Shown here: piece by piece, positions 16,690-26,414 of the stretch
How positions within the stretch are numbered: position 1 is the first letter of the stretch
Layout of the letters: every line of letters begins with the position of its first letter
NCBI GenBank assembly: GCA_902571375.1
Contig: CACGBP010000006.1
Span: 1-40,669 of the forward strand
Source: an uncultured Pelagibacteraceae bacterium
GTDB lineage: Bacteria > Pseudomonadota > Alphaproteobacteria > Pelagibacterales > Pelagibacteraceae
Reading direction: 5' to 3'
DNA: 40,669 bases
Position numbers and translations under genes: made by a program
The notes under the pieces: model-generated
What the model was told of the DNA's origin: nothing
Database searches by the model: none
What the model saw: the letters and a program-made list of their open reading frames with translations, nothing else

Positions 16690-18052
16690 ATTTAGACAGA
16701 TCTGTATCTTTTACTAAGTTATCTAAATTTTTAGCTATATAATCTTTATCAATTATTATTTTTTCTCCTGATCTATCTGTAGCTGTAAAACTAATTTCGT
16801 CCAAAATTTTTTCTATAATCGTGTGTAATCTTCTGGCCCCAATATTTTCAACTGTTGAATTTACTTCAGAAGCAATATTTGCTATTGCATCAATTCCATC
16901 TTCAGAGAATTCTAGATCAACATTCTCAGTTTTAAGTAAAGCTACATATTGTTTTATTAAACTATAATCTGGTTCTTTTAAAATTCTTTTAAAATCTTCA
17001 CTTGTTAAAGCTTCTAATTCAACTCTTATAGGAAGCCTTCCTTGTAATTCTGGTAATAAATCTGATGGCTTTGCTAGCTGAAAAGCTCCTGAGGCAATAA
17101 ATAAAATATGGTCAGTTTTGATTGGACCATATTTTGTATTTACGGTTGTACCTTCTATTAAAGGCAACAAATCTCTTTGCACACCTTCTCTTGAAACATC
17201 ACCCCCAACTCGATCTGTTCTTCCTGAAATTTTGTCTATCTCATCTAAAAAAACTATACCATTATTTTCTGTAGAGATTTTTGCTGCTTTAATTATTTTA
17301 TCTTGTTCAATTAATTTATCTGACTCATCATTTAGTAAAATTTCATGTGACTCTTTTACTGTCATTTTTTTCTTTTTTTCTTTTGCACCCATAGATTTTC
17401 CAAGCATCTCACCAATATTAATCATCCCAACGTTAGCCCCTGGCATTCCTGGTATTTCAAAAGATGTGCTGTTGTTACCTGCATCACTCACTGCAATTTC
17501 AATTTCATTATTATCTAAATCGCCATTTCTTAATCTTTGCCTAAAGCTTTCTCTTGTAGCGGCAGTAGCTTTTTTACCAACCAATGCATCTAATACCTTT
17601 TCTTCTGCAAGTTTTTGAGCTTTGGCTTTTACTTCTTTTCTCTTTTTAACTTTCTCCATTGAGATAGCAATTTCAACTAAGTCTCTTACAATTTGTTCTA
17701 CATCTCTTCCAACATATCCAACTTCAGTAAATCTTGTTGCCTCAACTTTCACAAATGGTGCTTCTGCTAACTTTGATAATCTTCTTGAAATTTCTGTTTT
17801 ACCAACACCAGTTGGTCCAATCATCAAAATATTTTTTGGCAAAACTTCATTTTTCATTTCACCTTTAAGAGCTTGTCTTCTCCATCTATTTCTTAATGCA
17901 ACCGCTACAGCTTTTTTAGCTTTATTTTGGCCAACTACAAACCTGTCTAATTCTGATACTATTTCCCTTGGTGATAATGAACTACCTAAAAAAGTTTCAT
18001 CAGAAGAACTTTTATCTTTTGGATGCAGTTGTGTAACATTAGATTTATCCAT
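16679..18052 (-). CDS. hslU: HslU (ClpY) ATPase unfoldase
   Basis: 457 residues. Family start [17 protein letters not shown], Walker A GPTGVGKT at 79-86, Walker [12 protein letters not shown] near 264-274, an intermediate domain between them, and the [12 protein letters not shown] sensor-2 block. The final residues (DTDLSKFIL) are the C-terminal tail that inserts into HslV. HslU unfolds proteins for the HslV peptidase. Its start shares one base with the hslV stop, so the two are one operon. The 3' end overlaps the convergent Smr gene by 11 bp. Confidence 0.98.
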   Translation of the reverse strand: MDKSNVTQLHPKDKSSSDETFLGSSLSPREIVSELDRFVVGQNKAKKAVAVALRNRWRRQALKGEMKNEVLPKNILMIGPTGVGKTEISRRLSKLAEAPFVKVEATRFTEVGYVGRDVEQIVRDLVEIAISMEKVKKRKEVKAKAQKLAEEKVLDALVGKKATAATRESFRQRLRNGDLDNNEIEIAVSDAGNNSTSFEIPGMPGANVGMINIGEMLGKSMGAKEKKKKMTVKESHEILLNDESDKLIEQDKIIKAAKISTENNGIVFLDEIDKISGRTDRVGGDVSREGVQRDLLPLIEGTTVNTKYGPIKTDHILFIASGAFQLAKPSDLLPELQGRLPIRVELEALTSEDFKRILKEPDYSLIKQYVALLKTENVDLEFSEDGIDAIANIASEVNSTVENIGARRLHTIIEKILDEISFTATDRSGEKIIIDKDYIAKNLDNLVKDTDLSKFIL

Positions 18053-18567
18053 TATATTTTTTCTACTTTAACATTGTTGTTTGTAAATACACAGATTTCC
18101 GCAGCCACTTCAATTGCTTTTTTAGCAAGTTGTTCTGCATTCATATCCGTTCCCATTAATACTTTCCCAGCGGCTAATGCGTAGTTCCCACCTGAACCTA
18201 TACCGATTACATCACCTTCAGGTTCCAAAACATCTCCTGTTCCAGAAATAATGTAGCTATTTTCTTTATCTCCCACAGCCATTAAAGCTTCTAATCTTCT
18301 TAAATATTTATCAGTTCTCCAATCTTTGGCTAGTTCCACGGCTGCTCTTGATAGATTGCCTGCATGTTTTTCTAATTTAGCCTCGAGTCTTTCAAATAAT
18401 GTGAGTGCGTCTGCAGTAGATCCAGCAAATCCAGCAACAACACCTCTTTTTTCAATTTTTCTAACTTTTGAAGCAGTGCTCTTAACAACAGTGTTACCCA
18501 TACTTACTTGGCCATCACCAGCTACCACTACTTCACTGTTTTTTCTTACTAATACAATTGTTGTCAT
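18052..18567 (-). CDS. hslV: HslV (ClpQ) protease subunit
   Basis: 171 residues. The start MTTIVLVRK leaves, after Met removal, the N-terminal Thr that is the HslV nucleophile, so this start is well supported. [16 protein letters not shown] and [16 protein letters not shown] are family blocks. HslV forms the 12-subunit chamber of the HslUV protease. It is first in hslV-hslU and divergent from hisB across a 91-bp gap. Confidence 0.98.
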   Translation of the reverse strand: MTTIVLVRKNSEVVVAGDGQVSMGNTVVKSTASKVRKIEKRGVVAGFAGSTADALTLFERLEAKLEKHAGNLSRAAVELAKDWRTDKYLRRLEALMAVGDKENSYIISGTGDVLEPEGDVIGIGSGGNYALAAGKVLMGTDMNAEQLAKKAIEVAAEICVFTNNNVKVEKI

Positions 18568-18618
18568 AGCTTATAAATGGATACTAAATTTGATAGTTCA
18601 AGCCCAGGTTTAGTATTA

Positions 18619-18647
18619 TTGCCATAATTGGATAATATATGTATACC
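18619..18647 (+). promoter_or_regulatory. Possible sigma70-type promoter of the his operon
   Basis: TTGCCA (18619-18624) and TATACC (18642-18647) are separated by 17 bp, ending 11 bases before the hisB ATG. The -35 is good and the -10 fair. The short distance to the start would give a nearly leaderless mRNA. In AT-rich DNA such matches are common, so confidence is low. Confidence 0.3.
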
Positions 18648-18658
18648 TCTTTTTAATT

Positions 18659-19249
18659 ATGAAGCGTAAAGGTAAAATTAGTAGAAAAACTAAAGAGACA
18701 AGTATCAGTGTTGATCTTAACATTGATGGTAAGGGAAAATACAAAATTGATACAGGGATAGGTTTTTTAAATCATATGCTTGAACAACTATCAAAGCATT
18801 CTTCTATAGATATGAATATTAAAGCTAAAGGTGATACTCATATTGACCTACATCACACAACTGAAGACACAGGTATTGCGATTGGGGAAGCTTTAAAAAA
18901 AGCATCTAAAAAATTTGTAGGAATAAGAAGATATGCTCATGCAATGATTCCAATGGATGAAACATTAACACGCGTTGCAATTGATGTATCAAACAGACCC
19001 TATTTAATTTGGAAAGTTAAGCTTAAAGTTGAAAAGCTTGGGGAAATGGATACTGAGTTATTTAAAGAATGGTTTCAGGCTTTTTCTCAGGCTGCTGGAA
19101 TTACTTTACATGTTGAAAATATTTACGGGGATAACAGCCACCATATTATCGAGTCTTGTTTTAAAGGTCTAGCAAGATCATTGAGAACAGCATTGGAAAT
19201 GGACCCAAGGAATAAAAAATCAATTCCTTCTACTAAGGGTTCTTTATAA
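18659..19249 (+). CDS. hisB: Imidazoleglycerol-phosphate dehydratase
   Basis: 196 residues, the monofunctional enzyme without the N-terminal phosphatase domain of the enterobacterial fusion. The Mn-binding motif [15 protein letters not shown] (about 63-77) and the second [10 protein letters not shown] motif are both intact, as is [10 protein letters not shown]. It converts imidazole glycerol phosphate to imidazole acetol phosphate. It leads the run hisB-hisH-(lipoprotein)-hisA-hisF-hisE; hisH follows after 5 bases. Confidence 0.97.
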   Translation: MKRKGKISRKTKETSISVDLNIDGKGKYKIDTGIGFLNHMLEQLSKHSSIDMNIKAKGDTHIDLHHTTEDTGIAIGEALKKASKKFVGIRRYAHAMIPMDETLTRVAIDVSNRPYLIWKVKLKVEKLGEMDTELFKEWFQAFSQAAGITLHVENIYGDNSHHIIESCFKGLARSLRTALEMDPRNKKSIPSTKGSL

Positions 19250-19254
19250 GTTTA

Positions 19255-19881
19255 ATGAACGTTACAATTGTTGATTATAATTCGGGCAATATAAGCTCGG
19301 TGATAAACTCTTTTAAGGAAGTAGCTAAACATAAAGTAAATATCGAAGTTACTTCAGATTTAAATAAGATTAAAGCAAGTGATAAAGTGGTTTTGCCAGG
19401 ACAGGGCTCATTTAAAAGCTGTGTAGATGCTTTAAATAAAATTAATGGACTTTCAGATACATTAAATGAATTTGTAATCACAAATAAAAAACCTCTTCTT
19501 GGTATATGTGTTGGATTGCAAATGTTTGCTGATATCGGTTATGAGGAAACTGAAACTAAGGGTTTAGGATGGATTCCGGGTAAAGTATCAAAAATAGATA
19601 ATCAAAAAGGAAAATATAAGCTCCCCCACATTGGTTGGAATCAAATAAACATTATAAAAGATAGTAAAATTTTTAAAAATATTGAAAATAAATCTCACAT
19701 GTATTTTGTGCACAGTTATGAATTTATACCAGAAGATAAAAATGTTATAGCGGCAACAGCAAATTATTCATCAAATATTGTTTGCTCTGTTGAAAAAGAA
19801 AATATTTTTGGTACTCAATTTCACCCTGAAAAAAGTGATAAATTAGGACTTAAAATTTTGGAAAACTATATAAAAATTTGA
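19255..19881 (+). CDS. hisH: Imidazole glycerol phosphate synthase, glutaminase subunit
   Basis: 208 residues, a class I glutamine amidotransferase. The nucleophile is Cys85 in GICVGLQMF and the triad is completed by His190 and Glu192 in FHPEKSDKLG. The start VTIVDYNSGNISSV is standard. It supplies ammonia to HisF, encoded two genes downstream. Its stop is two bases before a small lipoprotein gene that splits hisH from hisA. Confidence 0.97.
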   Translation: MNVTIVDYNSGNISSVINSFKEVAKHKVNIEVTSDLNKIKASDKVVLPGQGSFKSCVDALNKINGLSDTLNEFVITNKKPLLGICVGLQMFADIGYEETETKGLGWIPGKVSKIDNQKGKYKLPHIGWNQINIIKDSKIFKNIENKSHMYFVHSYEFIPEDKNVIAATANYSSNIVCSVEKENIFGTQFHPEKSDKLGLKILENYIKI

Positions 19882-19883
19882 AA

Positions 19884-20036
19884 ATGAAAAAATATTTTTC
19901 GATAATAGGAATTTTAATATTCTTAAGCTCATGTCAAAATTTAGAAAATTCTAAAAAAATTGATTTTTCTAAAGAAAAAAAAAATAAAGGAATTAGTCTT
20001 AAAGCCACAACATCTGGGGTTGAGATAAAAAATTGA
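19884..20036 (+). CDS. Small lipoprotein inside the his operon (unrecognised)
   Basis: A 50-codon frame (ATG 19884, TGA 20034-20036) fits exactly between hisH (2-base gap) and hisA (1-base gap). The product begins MKKYFSIIGILIFLSSC, a compact lipoprotein signal with lipobox LSSC and the acylated Cys at residue 17. The remaining 33 residues are polar, Lys/Ser-rich and end GISLKATTSGVEIKN. The signal peptide, the tight spacing and the lack of any other use for the 156 bp argue that it is real. I do not recognise a family and propose no function; nothing suggests a role in histidine synthesis. It is short enough to be missed by gene callers. Confidence 0.75.
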   Translation: MKKYFSIIGILIFLSSCQNLENSKKIDFSKEKKNKGISLKATTSGVEIKN

Positions 20037-20037
20037 A

Positions 20038-20754
20038 ATGAAAATATTTCCAGCCATAGATATTAAGGATAAAAAGTGCGTAAGACTAATCAAAGGAGAT
20101 TTTGACAATAAAACCGAATATGAAATGTCTCCTGTTGAACAAGCTGGTAAATATAGCGATTATGGGTTTAAAAATTTACATGTAGTTGATTTAGATGGAG
20201 CTTTAGCAGGCGAGACAGTAAATCTAGACATAATTCAGGCTATAGTTGGTAAATTTAATTTAAAGGTTGAGATAGGTGGTGGCATCAGAAATCCTGATAG
20301 TATTCAAAAATATATCGATGTTGGAGTTGAGAAAGTAATTTTAGGAAGTGCTGCTATCAAAGATAAGAATTTTTTAAAAGAAGCGTGTGAAAAATTTGCC
20401 AATAAAATTGCTTTAGGTTTAGATGCTAAAGATGGGTATTTATCATTATCTGGATGGAGAGAAAACTCCAATCAGTTAGCGTTAGATTATTTAAAAGAAG
20501 TTAATGATTATGGTGTAAGTAGATTGATTTATACTGATATTAATAAAGATGGTATGAAACAAAGTCCAAATTTTGATGAAACATTAAAACTTGCTCAGAT
20601 ATCGAATTGCCCTGTGATTATATCTGGTGGAGTTTCATCAATAGATGACATTAAAAAAGCGAAGAATTTAAAAAATGTTGAAGGTATAATAGTTGGTAAA
20701 GCTATCTATGATGGTGATATCAAATTAGAGGAACTAGTAAAAGAAGATGCTTAA
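20038..20754 (+). CDS. hisA: ProFAR isomerase
   Basis: 238 residues, a (beta/alpha)8 barrel. The start [15 protein letters not shown] has the N-terminal catalytic Asp, [13 protein letters not shown] the first phosphate-binding loop, and [14 protein letters not shown] the second catalytic Asp. IISGGVSS and [11 protein letters not shown] close the barrel. It isomerises ProFAR to PRFAR. It overlaps hisF by 8 bp, a coupled pair whose products act in sequence. Confidence 0.97.
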   Translation: MKIFPAIDIKDKKCVRLIKGDFDNKTEYEMSPVEQAGKYSDYGFKNLHVVDLDGALAGETVNLDIIQAIVGKFNLKVEIGGGIRNPDSIQKYIDVGVEKVILGSAAIKDKNFLKEACEKFANKIALGLDAKDGYLSLSGWRENSNQLALDYLKEVNDYGVSRLIYTDINKDGMKQSPNFDETLKLAQISNCPVIISGGVSSIDDIKKAKNLKNVEGIIVGKAIYDGDIKLEELVKEDA

Positions 20755-21502
20755 AAATAGAATTATTCCATGTCTAGATGTTAAGAATGGTCGTGTTGTA
20801 AAAGGAATAAACTTTGTTGATCTAAAAGATGCAGGAGATCCTGTTGAACAAGCTAAAATTTACAGTGATGGTGGGGCAGATGAAATTTGTTTTTTAGATA
20901 TTACGGCATCGAATGAAAATAGAGATATTATTTTTGATGTTGTAGAAAAAACTTCAAAGAAATGCTTTGTTCCTTTGACTGTAGGTGGTGGAATTAGAAG
21001 CGTAGAAGATATTAGCAAATTGCTTAATTGTGGTGCAGATAAAGTTTCGATAAATACTGCAGCTGTTGAAAATTCAAAAGTTGTTATAGATAGTTCAAAA
21101 AAGTTTGGATCTCAGTGTATTGTTGTTGCAATTGATGCGAAGAAAAATGGAGATAAATGGGAAGTATTCACTCATGGAGGAAGAAACAACAGTGGTATTG
21201 ATGCATTAGAGTATGCAAGACAAATGGAAGTAAATGGTGCAGGAGAATTATTAATAACTTCAATGGATCGAGATGGAACACAAGTTGGTTATGATATTGA
21301 TTTAATGTCTAAAATTTCATCTAAAGTAAATATTCCTGTAATTGCATCAGGAGGAGTTGGGAATTTAGATCATTTAGTAGACGGAATTCAATTAGGTAAA
21401 GCTAGTGCTGTTCTAGCTGCATCTATATTTCATTATGGGAAATATTCAGTTAAAGAAGCGAAGGAATATTTGGACTCAAAAGGAATACCTGTTAGAATTT
21501 AA
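20747..21502 (+). CDS. hisF: Imidazole glycerol phosphate synthase, cyclase subunit
   Basis: 251 residues. Catalytic Asp residues lie in [14 protein letters not shown] and [21 protein letters not shown] and [12 protein letters not shown] are phosphate-binding loops, and the ending [13 protein letters not shown] is typical. It uses ammonia from HisH to form imidazole glycerol phosphate and AICAR. The AICAR it releases can feed purH, which lies further right in this window. It is separated from hisE by one base. Confidence 0.97.
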   Translation: MLKNRIIPCLDVKNGRVVKGINFVDLKDAGDPVEQAKIYSDGGADEICFLDITASNENRDIIFDVVEKTSKKCFVPLTVGGGIRSVEDISKLLNCGADKVSINTAAVENSKVVIDSSKKFGSQCIVVAIDAKKNGDKWEVFTHGGRNNSGIDALEYARQMEVNGAGELLITSMDRDGTQVGYDIDLMSKISSKVNIPVIASGGVGNLDHLVDGIQLGKASAVLAASIFHYGKYSVKEAKEYLDSKGIPVRI

Positions 21503-21503
21503 T

Positions 21504-21776
21504 ATGTTAAGCACTCTAGAAAATTTATTCAATCTAGCAAGAGAAAGAAAGAAATCTCCTGTTGATGGATCTTATACAAATAAACTACTAAACGATAAGA
21601 CCTTGAGCAAAGAAAAAGTATTAGAAGAAATTAATGAACTTATCGAAGCTGTAGAAAATAATTCAAACAAAATTCATGAAGCAGCAGACGTGTTTTATCA
21701 TTTAATAATGTATTTAGAGGCAAATGATGTAAAAATAGAAGATGTCATGAACGAACTTAACAAAAGAAAAAAATGA
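21504..21776 (+). CDS. hisE: Phosphoribosyl-ATP pyrophosphatase
   Basis: 90 residues from the ATG at 21504, one base after the hisF stop; the frame is open further upstream inside hisF, but that is out-of-frame hisF sequence. The all-alpha MazG-like fold shows KVLEEINELIEA (ExxE metal site) and EAADVFYHLIMYL (second acidic pair, ExxD). The DGSYTNKLL segment is the HisE substrate region. It hydrolyses PR-ATP to PR-AMP. It is a separate protein, not fused to HisI, and hisI is not in this window. It overlaps the HIT gene by 4 bp. Confidence 0.93.
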   Translation: MLSTLENLFNLARERKKSPVDGSYTNKLLNDKTLSKEKVLEEINELIEAVENNSNKIHEAADVFYHLIMYLEANDVKIEDVMNELNKRKK

Positions 21777-22138
21777 GTTACGATGATAATAACATTTTTG
21801 CAAAAATTTTAAGGGGAGAAATTCCTTGTAAAAAAATTTATGAGGATGATTTTGTATTATCATTTCACGACATAAATCCTCAAAAAAAAATTCATGCTCT
21901 TGTAATACCAAAAGGGAAATATATTGACCTAGATGATTTTAGTTTGAACGCATCTCCTGACGAAATGGTAGGTTTATTGAAAGGTATTAATATTGTAGCT
22001 AAAAAACTTAGGATTTCAGTTGATACTGGAAAAGGTTATAGAGCTTTAGCTAATATTAGTGAACATGGTGGCCAAGAGGTACCCCATCTACACTTTCATT
22101 TATTTGGAGGTGAAAGAGTGGGTAAGATGGTTGAGTGA
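21773..22138 (+). CDS. HIT-family (HinT-like) purine nucleoside phosphoramidase
   Basis: 121 residues. The family starts with NIFAKILRGEIPCKKIYEDD and carries the histidine triad in QEVPHLHFHLFGGE (H-x-H-x-H) near the C-terminus. HinT proteins hydrolyse AMP-linked phosphoramidates; the cellular substrate is unclear. The coding region overlaps hisE and the GNAT gene by 4 bp each, so it is co-transcribed with the his genes. hisE followed by a HIT gene is a common alphaproteobacterial arrangement. Confidence 0.93.
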   Translation: MSYDDNNIFAKILRGEIPCKKIYEDDFVLSFHDINPQKKIHALVIPKGKYIDLDDFSLNASPDEMVGLLKGINIVAKKLRISVDTGKGYRALANISEHGGQEVPHLHFHLFGGERVGKMVE

Positions 22139-22638
22139 ATAAAACAGTTGAAAGAAATTATTTAGAAATAAATTTTTTAAAGGATTTAAAAGATACTTCT
22201 GATTTTGATGAAAAGTATTCAGTCAATCTTGTGGATCCAGTTGATTTTCAGTTAAATAAATTTTTTTATAAAAACATTGGAAAAAATCATCATTGGGTAG
22301 ATCGGTTAGTTTGGACTGAAAAGCAATGGATTGATTATGTTTCTAATAAAAATGTAAAAACCTATGTTTTGAAAAATTTAAATGATCTAGCAGGATATTT
22401 TGAACTTAACTTGCATCCAGAAAAAAAAGAGGTTGAAATTGCTTATCTTGGATTATTAGAGGAATATCAGAACAAAAGATTAGGTTCATATTTACTATCT
22501 AATGCTATAAAAAATTCATTTTTAAGTAAACCTAAAAGAGTATGGGTACATACTTGCTCACTAGATCATAAAAACGCACTAAAGAATTACATTGCCAGGG
22601 GAATGAAAATTTTTAAAACTGAGACTATAATGATGTAA
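22135..22638 (+). CDS. GNAT-family N-acetyltransferase
   Basis: 167 residues with a GTG start that overlaps the preceding stop (GTGA). The GNAT core is seen as VEIAYLGLLEEYQNKRLGSY (motif A: a beta strand, then the QxxRxGx acetyl-CoA loop), followed by VWVHTCSLDHKNALKNYIARG, with its typical His-Ala-Asn-type segment near the C-terminus. The substrate cannot be predicted. It is the last gene of the his-operon run and ends one base short of the convergent lolA. Confidence 0.85.
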   Translation: MNKTVERNYLEINFLKDLKDTSDFDEKYSVNLVDPVDFQLNKFFYKNIGKNHHWVDRLVWTEKQWIDYVSNKNVKTYVLKNLNDLAGYFELNLHPEKKEVEIAYLGLLEEYQNKRLGSYLLSNAIKNSFLSKPKRVWVHTCSLDHKNALKNYIARGMKIFKTETIMM

Positions 22639-22639
22639 A

Positions 22640-23188
22640 TTAGTTTTGTTTAGGTAGAATAAATAACTTATTATCTAGTTTTTGATTTCTTTTAATAGAA
22701 GATAAATAAGTAATACTGATATTTTGATATATATCTACTGTCTGCCACCCGATTAAATTATAAGTTTTTTTATCAAAAAATAAATTAACTTCATTATCAT
22801 TTTCGATAAATTTATAATTAATAAAATTATCATTTATGTTTCTTCCTTTAATATCTTTGATTTTTTTTAATAAGAAATTTTTATTGAGAATAAAATATAA
22901 AGGAGTTTTTTCTAATGGATAAATATAATAACTTGTTAAAGTTTTAATCACTAAAGATTTACCATTCGAAACTAAAACCTTTTTGTTACCAAGATTGTAT
23001 TTACAATAAATTTTTTGTGGGTATGCAATGATACAATTGCCATTTTCTATTTTACCATTTACGTTTTGCTCGAAATCAAAAGAAACATTTTCAATATTTT
23101 GAAATTTATCAAGTATATTTTCTTTTATAGATGCAGATACATTATTGCTTAAAAATAAAAAGATTATTACAAAATAAATTCTTCTCAT
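22640..23188 (-). CDS. lolA: Outer-membrane lipoprotein carrier LolA-like
   Basis: 182 residues with a cleavable signal peptide: basic MRR, then IYFVIIFLFLSNNVSA with an ASA/SAS-type end, and no lipobox. The body shows FQNIENVSFDFEQ, matching the family's FxxxFxQ start, and later GWQTVDIYQNISITYLSSI, matching xWxxxDxxGxxTxxxLxxI. LolA carries lipoproteins across the periplasm to the outer membrane. It overlaps ftsK by 4 bp; ftsK-lolA adjacency is common in alphaproteobacteria and raises confidence. Confidence 0.88.
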   Translation of the reverse strand: MRRIYFVIIFLFLSNNVSASIKENILDKFQNIENVSFDFEQNVNGKIENGNCIIAYPQKIYCKYNLGNKKVLVSNGKSLVIKTLTSYYIYPLEKTPLYFILNKNFLLKKIKDIKGRNINDNFINYKFIENDNEVNLFFDKKTYNLIGWQTVDIYQNISITYLSSIKRNQKLDNKLFILPKQN

Positions 23189-25302
23189 TTTAATACATCT
23201 CTTTTACCAACATGATTTGCCTTACTGACAATACCCTCAGCTTCCATGGTATCTATTATTCTAGCAGCTCGATTATATCCTATTTGCAGTTTTCTTTGTA
23301 AAAATGAAGTCGATGCCTTTCCCTCTGACTTGATAATTTCAACAGCTGTTTGAAATAGTTCATCTTTTTCGCCTTGATTTTTTGAGTTTTCGCTCATTTC
23401 TTTTTCATCAGCAAAATTTAAAATTTCATCTACATAATCAGGCTCTGCTTGAGCTCTAAGAAAGTTATTAATTTTTTCTATTTCATTCTCAGAAACAAAA
23501 GGAGCATGTATTCTAACAATTCGATTTGCAGATGACATGTACAACATATCACCTTTGCCTAATAATTGTTCTGCACCCTGTTCTCCTAAGATTGTTCTGC
23601 TGTCAATTTTAGATGTAACTTGAAAAGAGATACGAGTTGGAAAATTTGCTTTTATAGTTCCTGTAATAACATCTACACTTGGACGTTGTGTAGCCATTAT
23701 AATGTGTATACCCGCGGCTCTTGCCATTTGTGATAATTTTTGAATATAATTTTCAATTTCTTTTCCAGCTACAAGCATTAAGTCTGACATTTCATCAACG
23801 ACCACTACGATGTATGGCATTGGTAATTTATGCTTTGAATTATACCCGTCTATATTTCTGACACCTTCTTTTGTCATTAATCTATATCTACTCTCCATTT
23901 CTTTAACTACCCACCCTAAAACGGAAGCAGCTTTTTTTGCTTCAGTTATAACCGGGCAAAGTAAATGAGGAATTCCTTCATAAGTTGATAGTTCAAGCAT
24001 TTTTGGATCAATTAATATGAACTTGCATTTGTCCGGACCATGCTTGTAGAGCAAAGATAATATAATTGTATTTATACAAACTGATTTACCTGATCCGGTT
24101 GTTCCTGCAATTAATAAATGAGGCATCGAAGCTAAGTCGCTTATAATAGGTGTGCCAGAAATATTTTTACCAAGTGCTATCGGAAGTTTTGTTTCTCTTT
24201 TTTTAAAATTTCCATCATCCAGTATTTCGCTTAAATAAACATTTTCTCTCAAAGGATTTGGAAGTTCTATTCCTACAGTATTACTTCCAGGTATGGTTGC
24301 AATACGCGCAGATTCTGAACTAGTATTTCGAGCAATATCATCTGATAAATTAATTATTTTAGAAACTTTTACTCCAGCAGCAGGTTCAAATTCATTTAAT
24401 GTCACTACAGGTCCATGACTAATTTTTTTTATATTTCCACTTACCCCAAAATCTAAAAGTATTTTTTCTAAAAATTCAGGATCATTATTTTCATTTTTAT
24501 TAGAATTTTCTCTTTCTTTTTTAGATGGTATCTTTAATAAATTAATGTCTGGAAGTTTAAATTTACTTTTATTTGATGATTTTATATTTTCAGCTTTAAT
24601 AAATGGCAAATCTTCTTGGATTAGATTTTTAATTTCTTCTTGTGGAATATATTCATTAATTATTTCATTTTCTTTCGTGTAGTTTTTTAATTCTTGTTTA
24701 TTGATTATTTTATTAAAAAAGGAATAAATATTTTTAAGTTTTAAATTAAAACTTTTAAAAAATAAAATTAATATTACTAAAATCAAAAAATAATAAAATA
24801 TATTCTCTTGAGAATTTATTAAATCATTCAAAAAAGTGTTATTTATAAAATTTCCTACAAAACCTCCATTCCCATTAATATGAAGTGCAAGATTATCATT
24901 ATAGAAATAACTTAAAAAAAATGATCCGAATATTGAGTAAAGGGTAATAAAAAAGACGCTATCAATAATAATTAAAATTTGTTTTTTTATAAATATATTG
25001 ATACCTGTTATCAGCAAAGTAATTGCAACTAAGTAAGAAATTAGACCAACTGATTGAAAAAAAATATCTGCTGTAAAACTACCCTTGTAACCAAGTAAAT
25101 TATCAATTTGGGTTCCCTCGGGAAAAATAAAATTGGGATCCTCTGGTGAGTAAGTGATTAGTGCCAAAATTAACAGTAGTGCTAAAAAAGATAGTAAAAG
25201 ACCTAAAATTTCTATCAATCTTTTTATAATAAAATTGAAAGCAGTATTGGTGATTTTTTTTATGTCCATATCAAATGAATCAAATTTATCACTTTGTATC
25301 AT
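23185..25302 (-). CDS. ftsK: DNA translocase FtsK
   Basis: 705 residues. The N-terminal part has about four membrane helices (first around residues 28-50), then a short Lys/Asn/Glu-rich linker. The motor domain has Walker A LLIAGTTGSGKSVCIN near 396-408 and Walker B YIVVVVDEMSDLM. MARAAGIHIIMATQRPSVDV is strongly conserved. The C-terminal winged-helix gamma domain (EGKASTSFLQRKLQIGYNRA) reads polar KOPS sequences. FtsK clears the terminus and resolves dimers with XerCD at the septum. An alternative start is the Met at residue 12. A divergent FAD hydroxylase starts 30 bases away. Confidence 0.97.
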   Translation of the reverse strand: MIQSDKFDSFDMDIKKITNTAFNFIIKRLIEILGLLLSFLALLLILALITYSPEDPNFIFPEGTQIDNLLGYKGSFTADIFFQSVGLISYLVAITLLITGINIFIKKQILIIIDSVFFITLYSIFGSFFLSYFYNDNLALHINGNGGFVGNFINNTFLNDLINSQENIFYYFLILVILILFFKSFNLKLKNIYSFFNKIINKQELKNYTKENEIINEYIPQEEIKNLIQEDLPFIKAENIKSSNKSKFKLPDINLLKIPSKKERENSNKNENNDPEFLEKILLDFGVSGNIKKISHGPVVTLNEFEPAAGVKVSKIINLSDDIARNTSSESARIATIPGSNTVGIELPNPLRENVYLSEILDDGNFKKRETKLPIALGKNISGTPIISDLASMPHLLIAGTTGSGKSVCINTIILSLLYKHGPDKCKFILIDPKMLELSTYEGIPHLLCPVITEAKKAASVLGWVVKEMESRYRLMTKEGVRNIDGYNSKHKLPMPYIVVVVDEMSDLMLVAGKEIENYIQKLSQMARAAGIHIIMATQRPSVDVITGTIKANFPTRISFQVTSKIDSRTILGEQGAEQLLGKGDMLYMSSANRIVRIHAPFVSENEIEKINNFLRAQAEPDYVDEILNFADEKEMSENSKNQGEKDELFQTAVEIIKSEGKASTSFLQRKLQIGYNRAARIIDTMEAEGIVSKANHVGKRDVLK

Positions 25303-25332
25303 CTAATTTTTGTTGTTAAAATTAAAATTATT

Positions 25333-26412
25333 ATGAAAGTTTGTATAATAGGTAATGGATTGACAAGTTTATCTCTTGCGAAAGCCTTGATCAATCAGGG
25401 CTTAAAAGTTGATCTTATATCAAATAATTTAACTAACTTTTACGATAAATCACAAACTTTAGGAATTTCTAAAAATAATATTGAATTTTTTAATGCTAAT
25501 ATCATAAACATTGATCATTTATTGTGGAATATCAACAAAATTGAAATTTATAGTGAAAATTTTAACAACGAAAAAATTTTAAATTTTGAAAATGAAAAGA
25601 AAAAACTTTTTTCAATAATTAAAAATCATGAATTATTTGATTATTTATTATCAGATTTAAAAAAAACACAACTCTTTAAGTTCAAAAAAAATCAAAATAA
25701 GAAAAATTTTTATTTAAATTATGATCTTGTTATCAATTCAGACTTAAAACACAAAATAACAAAAAAATTTTTTTTCAATAAGTTAACTAAAGATTATAAT
25801 AGTTATGGTCATATAACGATCATTAAACACAACAAATTAACTTCTAATGATACCGCAGTACAAATTTTTACTAAAAATGGACCAATTGCATTTTTGCCAA
25901 TATCTCAAACGGAAACATCCATTGTTTATTCAGCACGAAAGAAAAAAAATATTGATAAGAATGATCTAATCAATTTCACAAATAATAATTTAAAAAAATA
26001 TAAAATTAAAAAAATTGAAAATTTGAAAACATTTGAACTTAAATCTAATGATTTAAGAATATATCATTATAAGAATATATTGGCATTTGGAGATTTACTA
26101 CATAGGATTCACCCATTAGCTGGTCAAGGTTTTAATATGACTATAAGAGATATAAAAGTTTTAATAGAACTAATTAATTCTCGAGTTGACTTGGGTATAC
26201 AATTAGATTCATCAATTTGCTTGAACTTTGAGAAAAGAACAAAATCCTCAAATTATTTATTTTCAAGAAGTATCGATTTTATTTATGAATTTTTTAATTT
26301 TGAAAGTAAAACAAATACAGCATTAATGAGTAAATCAGTTCAACTTTTAGGAAAAAATAAATCAATAAATAGATTTTTAACTAAGATGGCTGATACTGGA
26401 TTTGTAATTTAA
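25333..26412 (+). CDS. UbiH/COQ6-type FAD-dependent hydroxylase
   Basis: I chose the ATG at 25333 (359 residues), where MKVCIIGNGLTSLSLAKAL begins the FAD Rossmann fold; the open frame before it lies in the ftsK promoter gap. The second FAD motif is FGDLLHRIHPLAGQGFNMTI, a strong match to GDAAHxxxPxxGQGxNxGxxD of ubiquinone-biosynthesis hydroxylases. The middle is shorter and very Lys/Asn-rich, with GxGxxG present as GNGLTS. It most likely hydroxylates the ubiquinone ring; which position cannot be decided. It is divergent from ftsK and ends two bases from the convergent LON-domain gene. Confidence 0.85.
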   Translation: MKVCIIGNGLTSLSLAKALINQGLKVDLISNNLTNFYDKSQTLGISKNNIEFFNANIINIDHLLWNINKIEIYSENFNNEKILNFENEKKKLFSIIKNHELFDYLLSDLKKTQLFKFKKNQNKKNFYLNYDLVINSDLKHKITKKFFFNKLTKDYNSYGHITIIKHNKLTSNDTAVQIFTKNGPIAFLPISQTETSIVYSARKKKNIDKNDLINFTNNNLKKYKIKKIENLKTFELKSNDLRIYHYKNILAFGDLLHRIHPLAGQGFNMTIRDIKVLIELINSRVDLGIQLDSSICLNFEKRTKSSNYLFSRSIDFIYEFFNFESKTNTALMSKSVQLLGKNKSINRFLTKMADTGFVI

Positions 26413-26414
26413 AA

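Noticed and set aside
17118..18071. Two long open frames on the + strand opposite hslU
   Set aside because: They are antisense to an intact, motif-complete hslU and their products show no family features. They arise from its codon pattern.
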